From Mongoliitalea daihaiensis (GTDB lineage: Bacteria; Bacteroidota; Bacteroidia; Cytophagales; Cyclobacteriaceae), in the NCBI RefSeq assembly GCF_021596945.1, contig NZ_CP063779.1, positions 2,950,001 through 3,014,000 of the forward strand: a DNA stretch of 64,000 nucleotides, given 5' to 3'. Both the position numbers and the translations under genes were made by a program. Shown here piece after piece: positions 45,306 through 53,294 of the stretch (the first letter of the stretch is position 1; the number at the start of each line of letters is the position of its first letter). Under the pieces are notes generated by a model that was given only the letters and a program-made list of their open reading frames with translations, was not told the origin of the DNA and did not search any database.

Positions 45306-46247
45306 TTACATTTTACGGACGGAATATTCTACCAATCGAGCTGCTAGTTTTGCAGTACAATTATCTTGATCAAAAATGGGATTAAGTTCTACGATGTCTA
45401 AAGAAATCATTTTTTTACTAGCCAAAAGCCAATCAATTACTTTCATTACAAGGACAGGGGAAAAACCAAGAGGAGAAGGAGCACTCACACCAGGGGCATA
45501 TGCCGATGAAAAGCCATCCAAATCAATGCTCAAATAGAGTTTGTTTTTATCAGAGCAAAAATGTTCCAATTGGTCTTGAATTTCATTCCAATTTTCTAAC
45601 TGAAAATCAATTATATCAATAAGATGTGCACCTATTTTTTTTGCATAAGTAAGTAATGTGGTTGGATTGGAAGCAGGTTGCATTCCCAAGCAGCAATAGT
45701 GAAAGTCTTTACCATAAGCTTCTGCCAATTGGAAGAAAGGAGAGCCGGAATGACCTTGATCGTTTGCTAAAGTTCTTAAGTCCAAATGTGCGTCTAAATT
45801 GATGATGCCAACTTTTTCATTTTTTGCCAAGCAATGATCAATGACTGCTTTCCCGTGAGGATATGCCAAATCATGGCCTCCTCCAAAAATTACTGGAAAG
45901 TAATTATGCGCTAACAGGGAATAGATATGTCCATAAAGTTCATCATGACCTTCCTCTAAATTTCCATCATGATCCCAACAATTTCCGAAGTCTTGAATAT
46001 GCTCAAATCGGGCATGATAGGCTAGGGGACCAAGTGCCTGTCGAATGGTATCAGGTCCATTTTTTGCCCCTATCCTCCCTTGGTTTCTTTCAATCCCTGT
46101 ATCCGAACAGAAACCTAAAAGCGCTGGTTTTTTTCCTGCTTCTATTTTATCAAGGGCACTTATGTTCGTCTGCCTGATACGTTCATGCCAGTATTCTTGA
46201 TTGGTTGAAGTTCTTCCATGGTAACTGTTTTCCGAAGGATGAAGCAT
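45306..46247 (-). CDS. hutG: Formimidoylglutamase (arginase family)
   Basis: Hydrolyses N-formimidoyl-L-glutamate to glutamate and formamide in histidine degradation. The 313-residue protein has the ureohydrolase manganese motifs: FGGGHDLAYPHGKAV near residue 125, NLDAHLDLR near residue 152, and SIDLDGFSSAYAPGVSAPSPLG near residue 230. The GGGHD, DAHxD and SxDxDxxxP patterns match, and the Bacteroidota HutG type is most similar. No other hut gene is visible here, so agmatinase-like activity cannot be excluded. Confidence 0.85.
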   Translation of the reverse strand: MLHPSENSYHGRTSTNQEYWHERIRQTNISALDKIEAGKKPALLGFCSDTGIERNQGRIGAKNGPDTIRQALGPLAYHARFEHIQDFGNCWDHDGNLEEGHDELYGHIYSLLAHNYFPVIFGGGHDLAYPHGKAVIDHCLAKNEKVGIINLDAHLDLRTLANDQGHSGSPFFQLAEAYGKDFHYCCLGMQPASNPTTLLTYAKKIGAHLIDIIDFQLENWNEIQDQLEHFCSDKNKLYLSIDLDGFSSAYAPGVSAPSPLGFSPVLVMKVIDWLLASKKMISLDIVELNPIFDQDNCTAKLAARLVEYSVRKM

Positions 46248-46425
46248 AGTTGTCAGGAGTTTTAGGTGGAAATTGGCAATTTATTCACTCAGGTAAAAAT
46301 AGATTAAAATTTATAATCTTGTTAAATCATTCATTTCCTGAAAGTCATTAGTGAAAATAAATTTCACCAAACACTTGCTCTTTTTAGTTTTTGGAGGGTA
46401 GTTTTAGAAAACTAATTTATTTGTT

Positions 46426-46917
46426 ATGGAAAATCTAAAATGTATTTGCCTCATTTTTCTCATGCTCGTCTCGTCTTATGTTTTTGGGCAGCATGCAGCA
46501 CCAACATTTTTGGAGAGAACTAATATAAAGGATATCGACGGTGTTTGGCTTGGGCTTTCAGATAAAGGTGATTCCCTTCAATTGGATTTAAAAGTTTCTA
46601 AAGTCGCCCTAAAGGGGAATATTATTATGGATCAACTGGTAGGAGAGGGGTATTTAAACGGTAATAAAGTTGTTCTAATTGATGGGGTTGAGGATAGTGA
46701 ACAAAATGAATTTTTAATGCTCAAGTTTTGGGGGTATGATATTGCAAAAGATAAAAGAATCTATCTTCATTTGAAGTTACTAACGTCAGAACCTTTTTCT
46801 GGAGAACTAGAGGTGACCAATAGAGAAACAGTTTTGGTTAATGGCAAGTCAGGTAACAAAACTTGGGACCCCGAAATCTCTATCGATACAAAGTGGAAGT
46901 TAATTAAGAAACGATAA
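46426..46917 (+). CDS. Secreted protein of unknown function
   Basis: A 163-residue protein with a cleavable signal peptide (MENLKCICLIFLMLVSSYVF, cut near FGQ). The mature domain looks all-beta and lipocalin-like: DIDGVWLGLSDKGDSLQLDL, then LKGNIIMDQLVGEGYLNG and ISIDTKWKLIKKR. Similar small beta-sandwich proteins occur in Bacteroidota, but I cannot name a family. It stands alone between hutG (divergent) and the TonB receptor gene (convergent). Confidence 0.7.
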   Translation: MENLKCICLIFLMLVSSYVFGQHAAPTFLERTNIKDIDGVWLGLSDKGDSLQLDLKVSKVALKGNIIMDQLVGEGYLNGNKVVLIDGVEDSEQNEFLMLKFWGYDIAKDKRIYLHLKLLTSEPFSGELEVTNRETVLVNGKSGNKTWDPEISIDTKWKLIKKR

Positions 46918-47085
46918 GGCGTTAAGAATTTATCTTTTCCTGTTTTTTTGCTCCCTTCCGAAAAATATCAGGAGGGATTTGATTATGGAGAGAAATCCAT
47001 GATTCTCTAGTAGCACTCCTGATCTTCATGACATGATTTAGTCAGTTTTTATGCTGTTTTTATCGCAAATTAGCATCCCAATAGC

Positions 47086-47123
47086 AAAAAAAGCCCCCAA
47101 AAACTATCTAATTTTTTGGGGGC
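47086..47123 (-). terminator. Terminator after the TonB receptor gene
   Basis: On the minus strand an 11-bp stem GCCCCCAAAAA / TTTTTGGGGGC with a 9-base loop runs into TTTTTTT. It lies about 45 bp beyond the receptor stop. Confidence 0.88.
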
Positions 47124-47167
47124 ATTTCATGTCTAAATTAATTTTTTTTGTAAAACCTTTGGTTTTT

Positions 47168-50100
47168 TTAATTCAAGAACTCATCAAATGTGATGGATAC
47201 GAAATACATCGTTCCAACTGTTGGGTTACCCCAAGCTTGGCGATAGCCTGAACTGTTGAATAGGTTTTGTCCACCTACTTTTACAATTGATTTCATAGAC
47301 TTGATTTTGTAGCTCACTTGAGCATCCAAGGTACCGAATGCTGGCATTACTGACAATTGCTGCGTTGACACAGCAGGTGCTACGAAAGAAGACTGCCATA
47401 CAAACTCATCTTGCCATCTGTAGGCAATATTGAAACCAATGTTTTTGTTGTTAATATTTCTGTTACCAAAGGTGATGTTTGTTCTGTATCTCGGCGCATT
47501 GAATGCAGGCTGGAAACCATCAAGGTCTTCAATATTGGCCAATACATCGGAAGAAATATTACCACCTACAGTATATCCTTTAGGTAATTGGTAGTCTGCT
47601 CCTAAAGCCCAACCGTAAGATCTGATAATTTCTGTACGATTAACAGGCATGGAGAATACATTTCTTGTATTAGCAGACAATAAGTTAAGACCTAGAGCCG
47701 ATGCAGGGTTTTGAGGATTGAAATTAGCATCCTGAATCAAGACCTGTCCACCGATGAAGTTTTCAAATCGGTTGTAATAGAAGTATCCGTCGATTAGTAA
47801 CTTGTTTTTAGCTAGCAAACTCTTGTAACCAATTTCATAAGAACGGACAGTTTCAGGTTTAAACTCTGATAATTCATACTCTGACTTTAAACCTTGGTTG
47901 GCAGCGGCTGCATTTCCAGGGACTAATTGAGCGGCAATTTGAGGTACAAGTGCAGCAATAGCAGCAGGAGCTTGTTCAGGAGTGATTATACCAGCCTGTA
48001 CTTGTTGCATAACAATTGCCGTGGCTTGTTGTGTCGCCTGCTGAATGCTTGCTTGAAATACAGGCGAGTTAGGCTGAGTATCTGCAAAAACAGCATTTCC
48101 AAAAGCAGTAACTGTTGCCAATGAATAAACAGGGTTATTGGCAAAGTTATAGCGTTGTCTCAATAATGGTAACCCACCAATCAATCGAGCTTGTGGAGTC
48201 AACAAATCAATGTATTGATCTTGGGTAGTAGGGATACGGAATCCAGTTTGGTAAGATGCTCTGAAGTTATGTTTACCAGCAGAGTATACGGCAGAAACTC
48301 TTGGGGACCACTGCCCTTCAAAGTTTTCGTTTTTATCATAACGTATAGACGCTGTTAACTTCAAATTATCGTTTAATAAAGACTTAGCACCTTGTGCATA
48401 ACCACCAAATTCACGGATATTGAATTCATTTCCCGCGTCATCAGTTGCAAATAGGGTTCTTTCAGAATTTAACTGAAATACTCTATAGTTAGCGCCGACT
48501 ACAAAGTCTGCAAATTTGATGTCTTTAAATGCATAAGAACCTTCTAGATGATAAAGATTTGTTTTGTCTACAAATCGAGCACCTACACCCTGTGCATTAC
48601 CTGGAATAGGTCTAGAAGTAACGTCAGCTAAAGCACGTCTAAACTCAGGAGATCCGGGTGCAAATCTACCCTGATCGGCAAATGCTCTTGCGGCTCCATG
48701 AGCGGCATCTACACTTGCACCTTGAGAAAGAGCAGATACGAATCCACCTACATATTCAGGGAACCATTGTGTACTTGGCTTCCAAGCTTCATTGATTCCT
48801 TGACCAGCGATACCTATGGCATAGGAATCTCCGGATCTTTCTTGGGTAGTGTATGCTCTAACAAACCAGTTAGCACCTTTCAATTCTGCTTTGTACTGAC
48901 CGATACTAAATCCAGTAATGGAATATCTGTCAGCTCCAGTGTAGACAGTGGTACCTGTACCAAAATTACCTTGAAGAATCGCTTCTACATTATCATTGAT
49001 TCTGTAGTGTAAAGCTGCATTCAACTTCAATGATTTGGTATCATAATCAGCTAGCTCTCTTTCTAAATATCCTGTTCTAGATACAAATGTCTGAGGAACC
49101 AATGCTAATGCTTGTTGAGGTAGTGCACCAGCCGCTACCATTTGTTGCGCGATGCTAAACATATTGACGTTGGTTTCATCACCATATACGTTTACACCGT
49201 TGAAACCAGGATTATTTTGTCTAGTTCCGCCTTCTATGGTAGAGCCATTCAATAAAGATTGATCTCTAAAGTCATTGGCTTGCCAGTCATCTGCCCTTAG
49301 GTAGTTAACATTTACCTTCAATGCTAACTTATCGTTGAAGGCAGTAGCGTAGCGGGCAGCAAAATCATAAAAACCAGTAGTAGGGTTTGAACGGTTGTTT
49401 TGATCCATGACACCTGTTTTCATCTGTGCAGAGAAACCCTGATATTGGAATGGGTTTTTACTATTCATCAATAAGATACCATTCAAGGCATTTGGACCAT
49501 ACAATGCAGAAGCTGCACCTGGTAGTAATTCCACAGATTCTAAGTCTAATTCTGAAATACCAGCGATATTACCCACTGAGAAGTTCAAACCTGGTGCTTG
49601 ATTATCCATTCCATCAATTAATTGTACAGTACGAACGTTACCGTTGGCATTGAAACCTCTAGTGTTGAAGGATTGGAATGTTAAGGATTGAGTGGACATC
49701 TCTACTCCTTTAAGGTTTTTCAAACCATCATAAAAGCTGGCTTGAGGAGCCTCTCGAATGGCAATGATATCCATTCTTTCTACAGTTACTGGGGATTTGA
49801 GTACATTTTCTTCTACTCTTGAAGCCGACACTACGACTTCTTGACCTAGAATAGATGCCTCTTCCAGCGTAACATTTAGGTTACTTACATTTTCAGAGGT
49901 GATTTCAACTTCTTTGCTGGAGAAACCCACCATAGAGAAAATCAAGGTAAAAGGTGGCGCTTGGTTAACGCGCAGGTTAAATTTACCGTTTAAATCAGAA
50001 ATGGTTCCCACCACTCTTCCTTTTACGACAATATTGACCCCTATGAGTGTCTCCTTGGTTCGTTCCTCAGTCACTGTACCAGATATGGTAGTAGTTTGAG

Positions 50101-50182
50101 CAATGACCTGTGCGGCACTAAGGGAAACTATGACGAATAGCAGGGAAACTATACGCCATGTACTTCTAGTAAATGTTTGCAT
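47168..50182 (-). CDS. TonB-dependent receptor with carboxypeptidase-like N-domain
   Basis: A 1004-residue outer-membrane receptor without a SusD partner. It has a signal peptide (ending near VIAQ), a carboxypeptidase-D-like domain (ISGTVTEERTKETLIGVNIV), a TonB plug (GQEVVVSASRVEENVLKSPV; VRTVQLIDGMDNQAPGLNF; ELLPGAASALYGPNALNGIL) and a barrel to the end. The substrate is unknown. Around residues 700-755 an unusual loop is rich in Gln and Ala (QQATQQATAIVMQQVQ, APAAIAALVPQIAAQL). Distance to gldC upstream is about 235 bp, with its own terminator behind it. Confidence 0.9.
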   Translation of the reverse strand: MQTFTRSTWRIVSLLFVIVSLSAAQVIAQTTTISGTVTEERTKETLIGVNIVVKGRVVGTISDLNGKFNLRVNQAPPFTLIFSMVGFSSKEVEITSENVSNLNVTLEEASILGQEVVVSASRVEENVLKSPVTVERMDIIAIREAPQASFYDGLKNLKGVEMSTQSLTFQSFNTRGFNANGNVRTVQLIDGMDNQAPGLNFSVGNIAGISELDLESVELLPGAASALYGPNALNGILLMNSKNPFQYQGFSAQMKTGVMDQNNRSNPTTGFYDFAARYATAFNDKLALKVNVNYLRADDWQANDFRDQSLLNGSTIEGGTRQNNPGFNGVNVYGDETNVNMFSIAQQMVAAGALPQQALALVPQTFVSRTGYLERELADYDTKSLKLNAALHYRINDNVEAILQGNFGTGTTVYTGADRYSITGFSIGQYKAELKGANWFVRAYTTQERSGDSYAIGIAGQGINEAWKPSTQWFPEYVGGFVSALSQGASVDAAHGAARAFADQGRFAPGSPEFRRALADVTSRPIPGNAQGVGARFVDKTNLYHLEGSYAFKDIKFADFVVGANYRVFQLNSERTLFATDDAGNEFNIREFGGYAQGAKSLLNDNLKLTASIRYDKNENFEGQWSPRVSAVYSAGKHNFRASYQTGFRIPTTQDQYIDLLTPQARLIGGLPLLRQRYNFANNPVYSLATVTAFGNAVFADTQPNSPVFQASIQQATQQATAIVMQQVQAGIITPEQAPAAIAALVPQIAAQLVPGNAAAANQGLKSEYELSEFKPETVRSYEIGYKSLLAKNKLLIDGYFYYNRFENFIGGQVLIQDANFNPQNPASALGLNLLSANTRNVFSMPVNRTEIIRSYGWALGADYQLPKGYTVGGNISSDVLANIEDLDGFQPAFNAPRYRTNITFGNRNINNKNIGFNIAYRWQDEFVWQSSFVAPAVSTQQLSVMPAFGTLDAQVSYKIKSMKSIVKVGGQNLFNSSGYRQAWGNPTVGTMYFVSITFDEFLN

Positions 50183-50360
50183 AAGGTATTTGGGTTATTG
50201 GTTTGATAATTGACGCTTCCAATTAATTGTAGTGATTTTGGCGTGAAATTTAGATGAAATTCAGCATTTCTAAAGGAAATCCCAAAAAATATTTTTAAGA
50301 AATTTTAAGAATTCCTTAATTAATTTGGAAACTGTCTCATAATCAACTAAAAAAATATGT

Positions 50361-50395
50361 AAAAAAACCTCAGCTTTTGAAAGATAGCTGAGGTT
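50361..50395 (-). terminator. Terminator after gldC
   Basis: On the minus strand a 10-bp stem AACCTCAGCT / AGCTGAGGTT with a 10-base loop is followed by seven T. It lies 21 bp beyond the gldC stop. Confidence 0.88.
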
Positions 50396-50416
50396 AAATA
50401 GTAATTTTAAGAAATA

Positions 50417-50761
50417 TTATTGGGTGTTTTTCTTATTTTCTTCATTCACATGTTGCACCAAGCGATCGCACAACTCTTTCATTTCTTCTGCCATAAATTC
50501 ATCTCCCGTACTATTTAGGATGGTCTGGGCCATACCCCCAATAATGTCGATGTAAAAGCGTTTCATTTCTGCTACAGACATATCCTCCGTCCAAAGGTCA
50601 ATTCGAAGGGTACTGTGGTTTAAATTATCCCAAACATTCAATGATATACTTTTGGTGCTTTCTGCATCTCCTCCTTCTTTGTCCGTTGCCTCCCACTGAA
50701 TGGATTTTGGCAAATTTTTATCATCAAGCTGTACGTTAAATTTTATTTCTGAATTTTTCAT
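50417..50761 (-). CDS. gldC: Gliding motility protein GldC
   Basis: A 114-residue soluble protein matching GldC, first described in Flavobacterium johnsoniae gliding. Typical segments are EIKFNVQLDDKNLPKSIQWEA, LNVWDNLNHSTLRIDLWTEDM and KRFYIDIIGGMAQT. GldC homologues occur across Bacteroidota, including non-gliders, so gliding cannot be inferred from this gene alone; no other gld gene is in the window. It is monocistronic, with its own terminator. Confidence 0.9.
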   Translation of the reverse strand: MKNSEIKFNVQLDDKNLPKSIQWEATDKEGGDAESTKSISLNVWDNLNHSTLRIDLWTEDMSVAEMKRFYIDIIGGMAQTILNSTGDEFMAEEMKELCDRLVQHVNEENKKNTQ

Positions 50762-50900
50762 ATATCTGATCTAAATTTCCATGCAAAACTATGAAGGTAT
50801 TCGTATAGTTCCATTAATTTTTACAGAATTGTACCTTACTATACATAATCTTTGTCGGCTATCCTTAATTTCACGTCCAAAATAAAATAAATTAATGCTT

Positions 50901-51233
50901 ATGAAAACGTATTACAATCCAGAGGATCTTAAAAAATTTGGTAAAATTGGGGATTTCCAAAAAGAAATGGCTGACAAGTTTTTTGCATATTATGGAGAGG
51001 TATTTAAAGAAGGGGCTTTGACTGCCCGTGAAAAATCACTGATTGCTTTGGCAGTTGCTCACGCCATTCAATGTCCTTATTGCATTGATGCCTACACAGT
51101 AGATACAATGGAGAAAGGTTGTGATGAGGCTCAACTGATGGAAGCGGTGCATGTAGCAGCCGCAATCAGGGGAGGGGCGTCTTTAGTTCACGCCACTCAA
51201 ATGATGAATAAGGTATCGGATTTATCAATGTAA
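50901..51233 (+). CDS. AhpD-like protein, arsenosugar biosynthesis-associated peroxidase-like type
   Basis: A 110-residue carboxymuconolactone decarboxylase/AhpD fold protein with the redox CxxC in IQCPYCIDAYT near residue 56. The start MKTYYNPEDLKKFGKIGDFQ, the LTAREKSLIALAVAHA helix and AAIRGGASLVHATQMM closely resemble the peroxidase-like protein found next to the arsenosugar radical SAM gene arsS. Neither arsS nor arsM is nearby. ATG at 50901 is preferred to ATG at 50895, two codons earlier. A DUF819 membrane protein gene follows 19 bp later. Confidence 0.85.
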   Translation: MKTYYNPEDLKKFGKIGDFQKEMADKFFAYYGEVFKEGALTAREKSLIALAVAHAIQCPYCIDAYTVDTMEKGCDEAQLMEAVHVAAAIRGGASLVHATQMMNKVSDLSM

Positions 51234-51252
51234 TTCACGACTATACTCCTCT

Positions 51253-52497
51253 ATGATTGGTCTTGCGCTATTTTATCTTTTATTTCCTGCAGTTATATTG
51301 ATCGCCTGCCGCAAGTATTCTTGGTTGGATAAAATAGGTGCTGTGATGTTGTCATATGCCGCAGGATTAATTATTGGAAATATTGGGATTTACCCACTCT
51401 TGAGTCCAGATATACACGATCTTTTGACATTGGATTCTGCTTCCGTTAAGAAGCAAGCGAAAGATCTTTTTGCCTCTGGTGAGTGGACAGCTCAACAGTA
51501 TGCTGCGTTGTCCATTTACCAGTTGCAAGATACGCTTATGAGTATCAGCATTCTTGTAGCATTACCTTTATTGTTGTTTTCTACCGATCTAAGAGTATTG
51601 GTAAGATCTGCTAAAACTACGCTTCAATCACTCCTCATTGCGGTAGTTGCTGTCAGTAGTATGGTTTTTGTAGGGTTTATTATATTCAGAGGAATATACG
51701 GAGAACAGCTTTGGAAGGTAGGTGGTATGCTCGTGGGAGTTTATACTGGTGGTACGCCCAATTTAGCATCTTTAAAAATGATGCTAAATGTGGAGCCAGC
51801 TACCTACATTTTGATCCATAGTTATGATTTGATCGTGTCATTTACTTATTTGGTTTTTTTATTGACTATTGGAAAAAAGATCTTTCGTAAGTTATTGCCC
51901 CCCGATCATCAGCAAGTTGCATTTAGCAATGCAAAGGATGAACCTGATAGTTTGGTAGTTAAATTTGAAAAAAAACATCTTCCTTCTATCGCAAAAGGAT
52001 TAGGTTTAGCACTGATCATAGTGGCAATCAGTGCAGCTGTGGCATTTCAGGTGCCGCCATCGGCATTGATGATTACAATCATTTTGATAATTACTACACT
52101 TTCTTTGCTTGCATCTTTGAAAGAGTCGGTCAGAACACGCTTGTATACTTATGAAACAGGTATGTATCTTATTTTGATATTCAGTTTGATTGTAGCATCT
52201 ATGGTAGATGTACAAACACTGCTAGGAATTACTCCTGTTGTTTTTGGATATCTCGCGTTGGTGGTTTTTGGATCTCTTTTGCTACAATTGATTTTTAGCA
52301 AGATTTTTAAGATCGACTCGGATACGCTCATGGTAACCTCTGTCGCGTTTATTTGTTCTCCTCCGTTTGTTCCAGTAATTGCTGGAGCACTTAACAACCG
52401 AAAGATTATTGTACCGGGAATAACTATCGGTGTAATTGGTTATGCTTTGGGGAATTATTTGGGGTTTCTAATGGCCGAATTGCTTAAGATTTTTTAG
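51253..52497 (+). CDS. DUF819 family membrane protein
   Basis: A 414-residue integral membrane protein with about ten to twelve helices. DUF819 marks include MLSYAAGLIIGNIGIYPL near residue 32, MLVGVYTGGTPNLASLKMML near residue 158 and the late FICSPPFVPVIAGALNNRK with IVPGITIGVIGYALGNYLG. The repeated N- and C-half glycine-rich loops suggest an inverted-repeat transporter fold, but the substrate is unknown. It is probably co-transcribed with the AhpD-like gene. Confidence 0.88.
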   Translation: MIGLALFYLLFPAVILIACRKYSWLDKIGAVMLSYAAGLIIGNIGIYPLLSPDIHDLLTLDSASVKKQAKDLFASGEWTAQQYAALSIYQLQDTLMSISILVALPLLLFSTDLRVLVRSAKTTLQSLLIAVVAVSSMVFVGFIIFRGIYGEQLWKVGGMLVGVYTGGTPNLASLKMMLNVEPATYILIHSYDLIVSFTYLVFLLTIGKKIFRKLLPPDHQQVAFSNAKDEPDSLVVKFEKKHLPSIAKGLGLALIIVAISAAVAFQVPPSALMITIILIITTLSLLASLKESVRTRLYTYETGMYLILIFSLIVASMVDVQTLLGITPVVFGYLALVVFGSLLLQLIFSKIFKIDSDTLMVTSVAFICSPPFVPVIAGALNNRKIIVPGITIGVIGYALGNYLGFLMAELLKIF

Positions 52498-52510
52498 GAT
52501 AGGAAAAGAA

Positions 52511-52544
52511 TTGACCTAGATATGCAACAAGTTTTATAAATTCG
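52511..52544 (+). promoter_or_regulatory. Candidate Bacteroidota-type promoter of the DUF2911 gene
   Basis: TTG at 52511-52513 and TAAATTCG at 52537-52544, which matches the TAnnTTTG -7 box at five of its six fixed positions, are separated by 23 bp. The start codon lies 41 bp downstream of the -7 box. Spacing is at the upper end of the usual range. Confidence 0.4.
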
Positions 52545-52585
52545 TGTTTAAACACCTAAATTTAAACCCAATTAAATTCACAACT

Positions 52586-53188
52586 ATGACAAAGTTCAAC
52601 ATGTTTATCGCAGCATTTGCGATGATTATTCTAGCTTTCACAAACGAAGTATCCGCACAAATGATGACGCCTGTTGCAAGTCCAGCAGCCTCTATCAGTC
52701 AAAATGTTGGATTTACTAAAATTAGCATTGACTATTCATCCCCGGCAGTAAAAGGAAGAAAGATATTCGGTGAGATTGAAAAGTATGAGGTGACTTGGAG
52801 AGCAGGAGCTAATGCTGCAACAACGATCGAATTCAGTACAATGGTGAATATTGGTGGGAAAAATATTCGCCCAGGAAAGTATACGCTCTTTATGACTCCA
52901 AGAGCTAATGGAGAATGGACTGTTCGATTAAATTCTAAAGGAAATTCTGTTTTTGCCTACATGAAGGATGGTAAAATTGATGAAGAGGCTTTGGCAAAGG
53001 ATGATGTGGTTACAGTAAATGTAAAAGCAGAACCTACCACATCAACATATGAGCGCTTGCAATACGCCATATCAGCAGAAGACAATAAAGTTGCTAAGAT
53101 CACCATGAAGTGGGAAAATGTAAAGGTTTCCTTTATGGTGGATACACAAGTAGATCAAAAAATGGAAGGTTTCAAAAACGCATTTTAA
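52586..53188 (+). CDS. DUF2911 family secreted protein
   Basis: A 200-residue exported protein; signal peptide MTKFNMFIAAFAMIILAFTN, with cleavage near VSAQ. The DUF2911 domain is clear: ISIDYSSPAVKGRKIFGEIE near residue 50, then WRAGANAATTIEFS, IGGKNIRPGKYTLF and the GEWTVRLN segment. The family is widespread in Bacteroidota and has no known function. The ATG at 52586 is chosen over an upstream in-frame start because it gives a clean signal peptide. Confidence 0.9.
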   Translation: MTKFNMFIAAFAMIILAFTNEVSAQMMTPVASPAASISQNVGFTKISIDYSSPAVKGRKIFGEIEKYEVTWRAGANAATTIEFSTMVNIGGKNIRPGKYTLFMTPRANGEWTVRLNSKGNSVFAYMKDGKIDEEALAKDDVVTVNVKAEPTTSTYERLQYAISAEDNKVAKITMKWENVKVSFMVDTQVDQKMEGFKNAF

Positions 53189-53211
53189 GACCTTAGCTTA
53201 TTTGATAATCG

Positions 53212-53244
53212 AGTTGGCGGAATTTTTTCGCCAACTTTTTTTTT
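53212..53244 (+). terminator. Terminator after the DUF2911 gene
   Basis: An 8-bp stem AGTTGGCG / CGCCAACT with a 9-base loop, followed by a run of nine T that overlaps the stem end. It lies 24 bp beyond the stop. Confidence 0.9.
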
Positions 53245-53294
53245 GTCCGCTTTTTGGATAAATTTCGTACATATGTATACATTCTTTCAATTGA

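Noticed and set aside
46945-46985. Hairpin TCCCT...AGGGA after the secreted protein gene as a terminator
   Set aside because: The stem is only about five bases and lacks a T-tract.
53267-53280. Palindrome GTACATATGTATAC before the hybrid kinase gene as an operator
   Set aside because: Only ten central bases are perfectly symmetric in an AT-rich region, and no regulator points to it.
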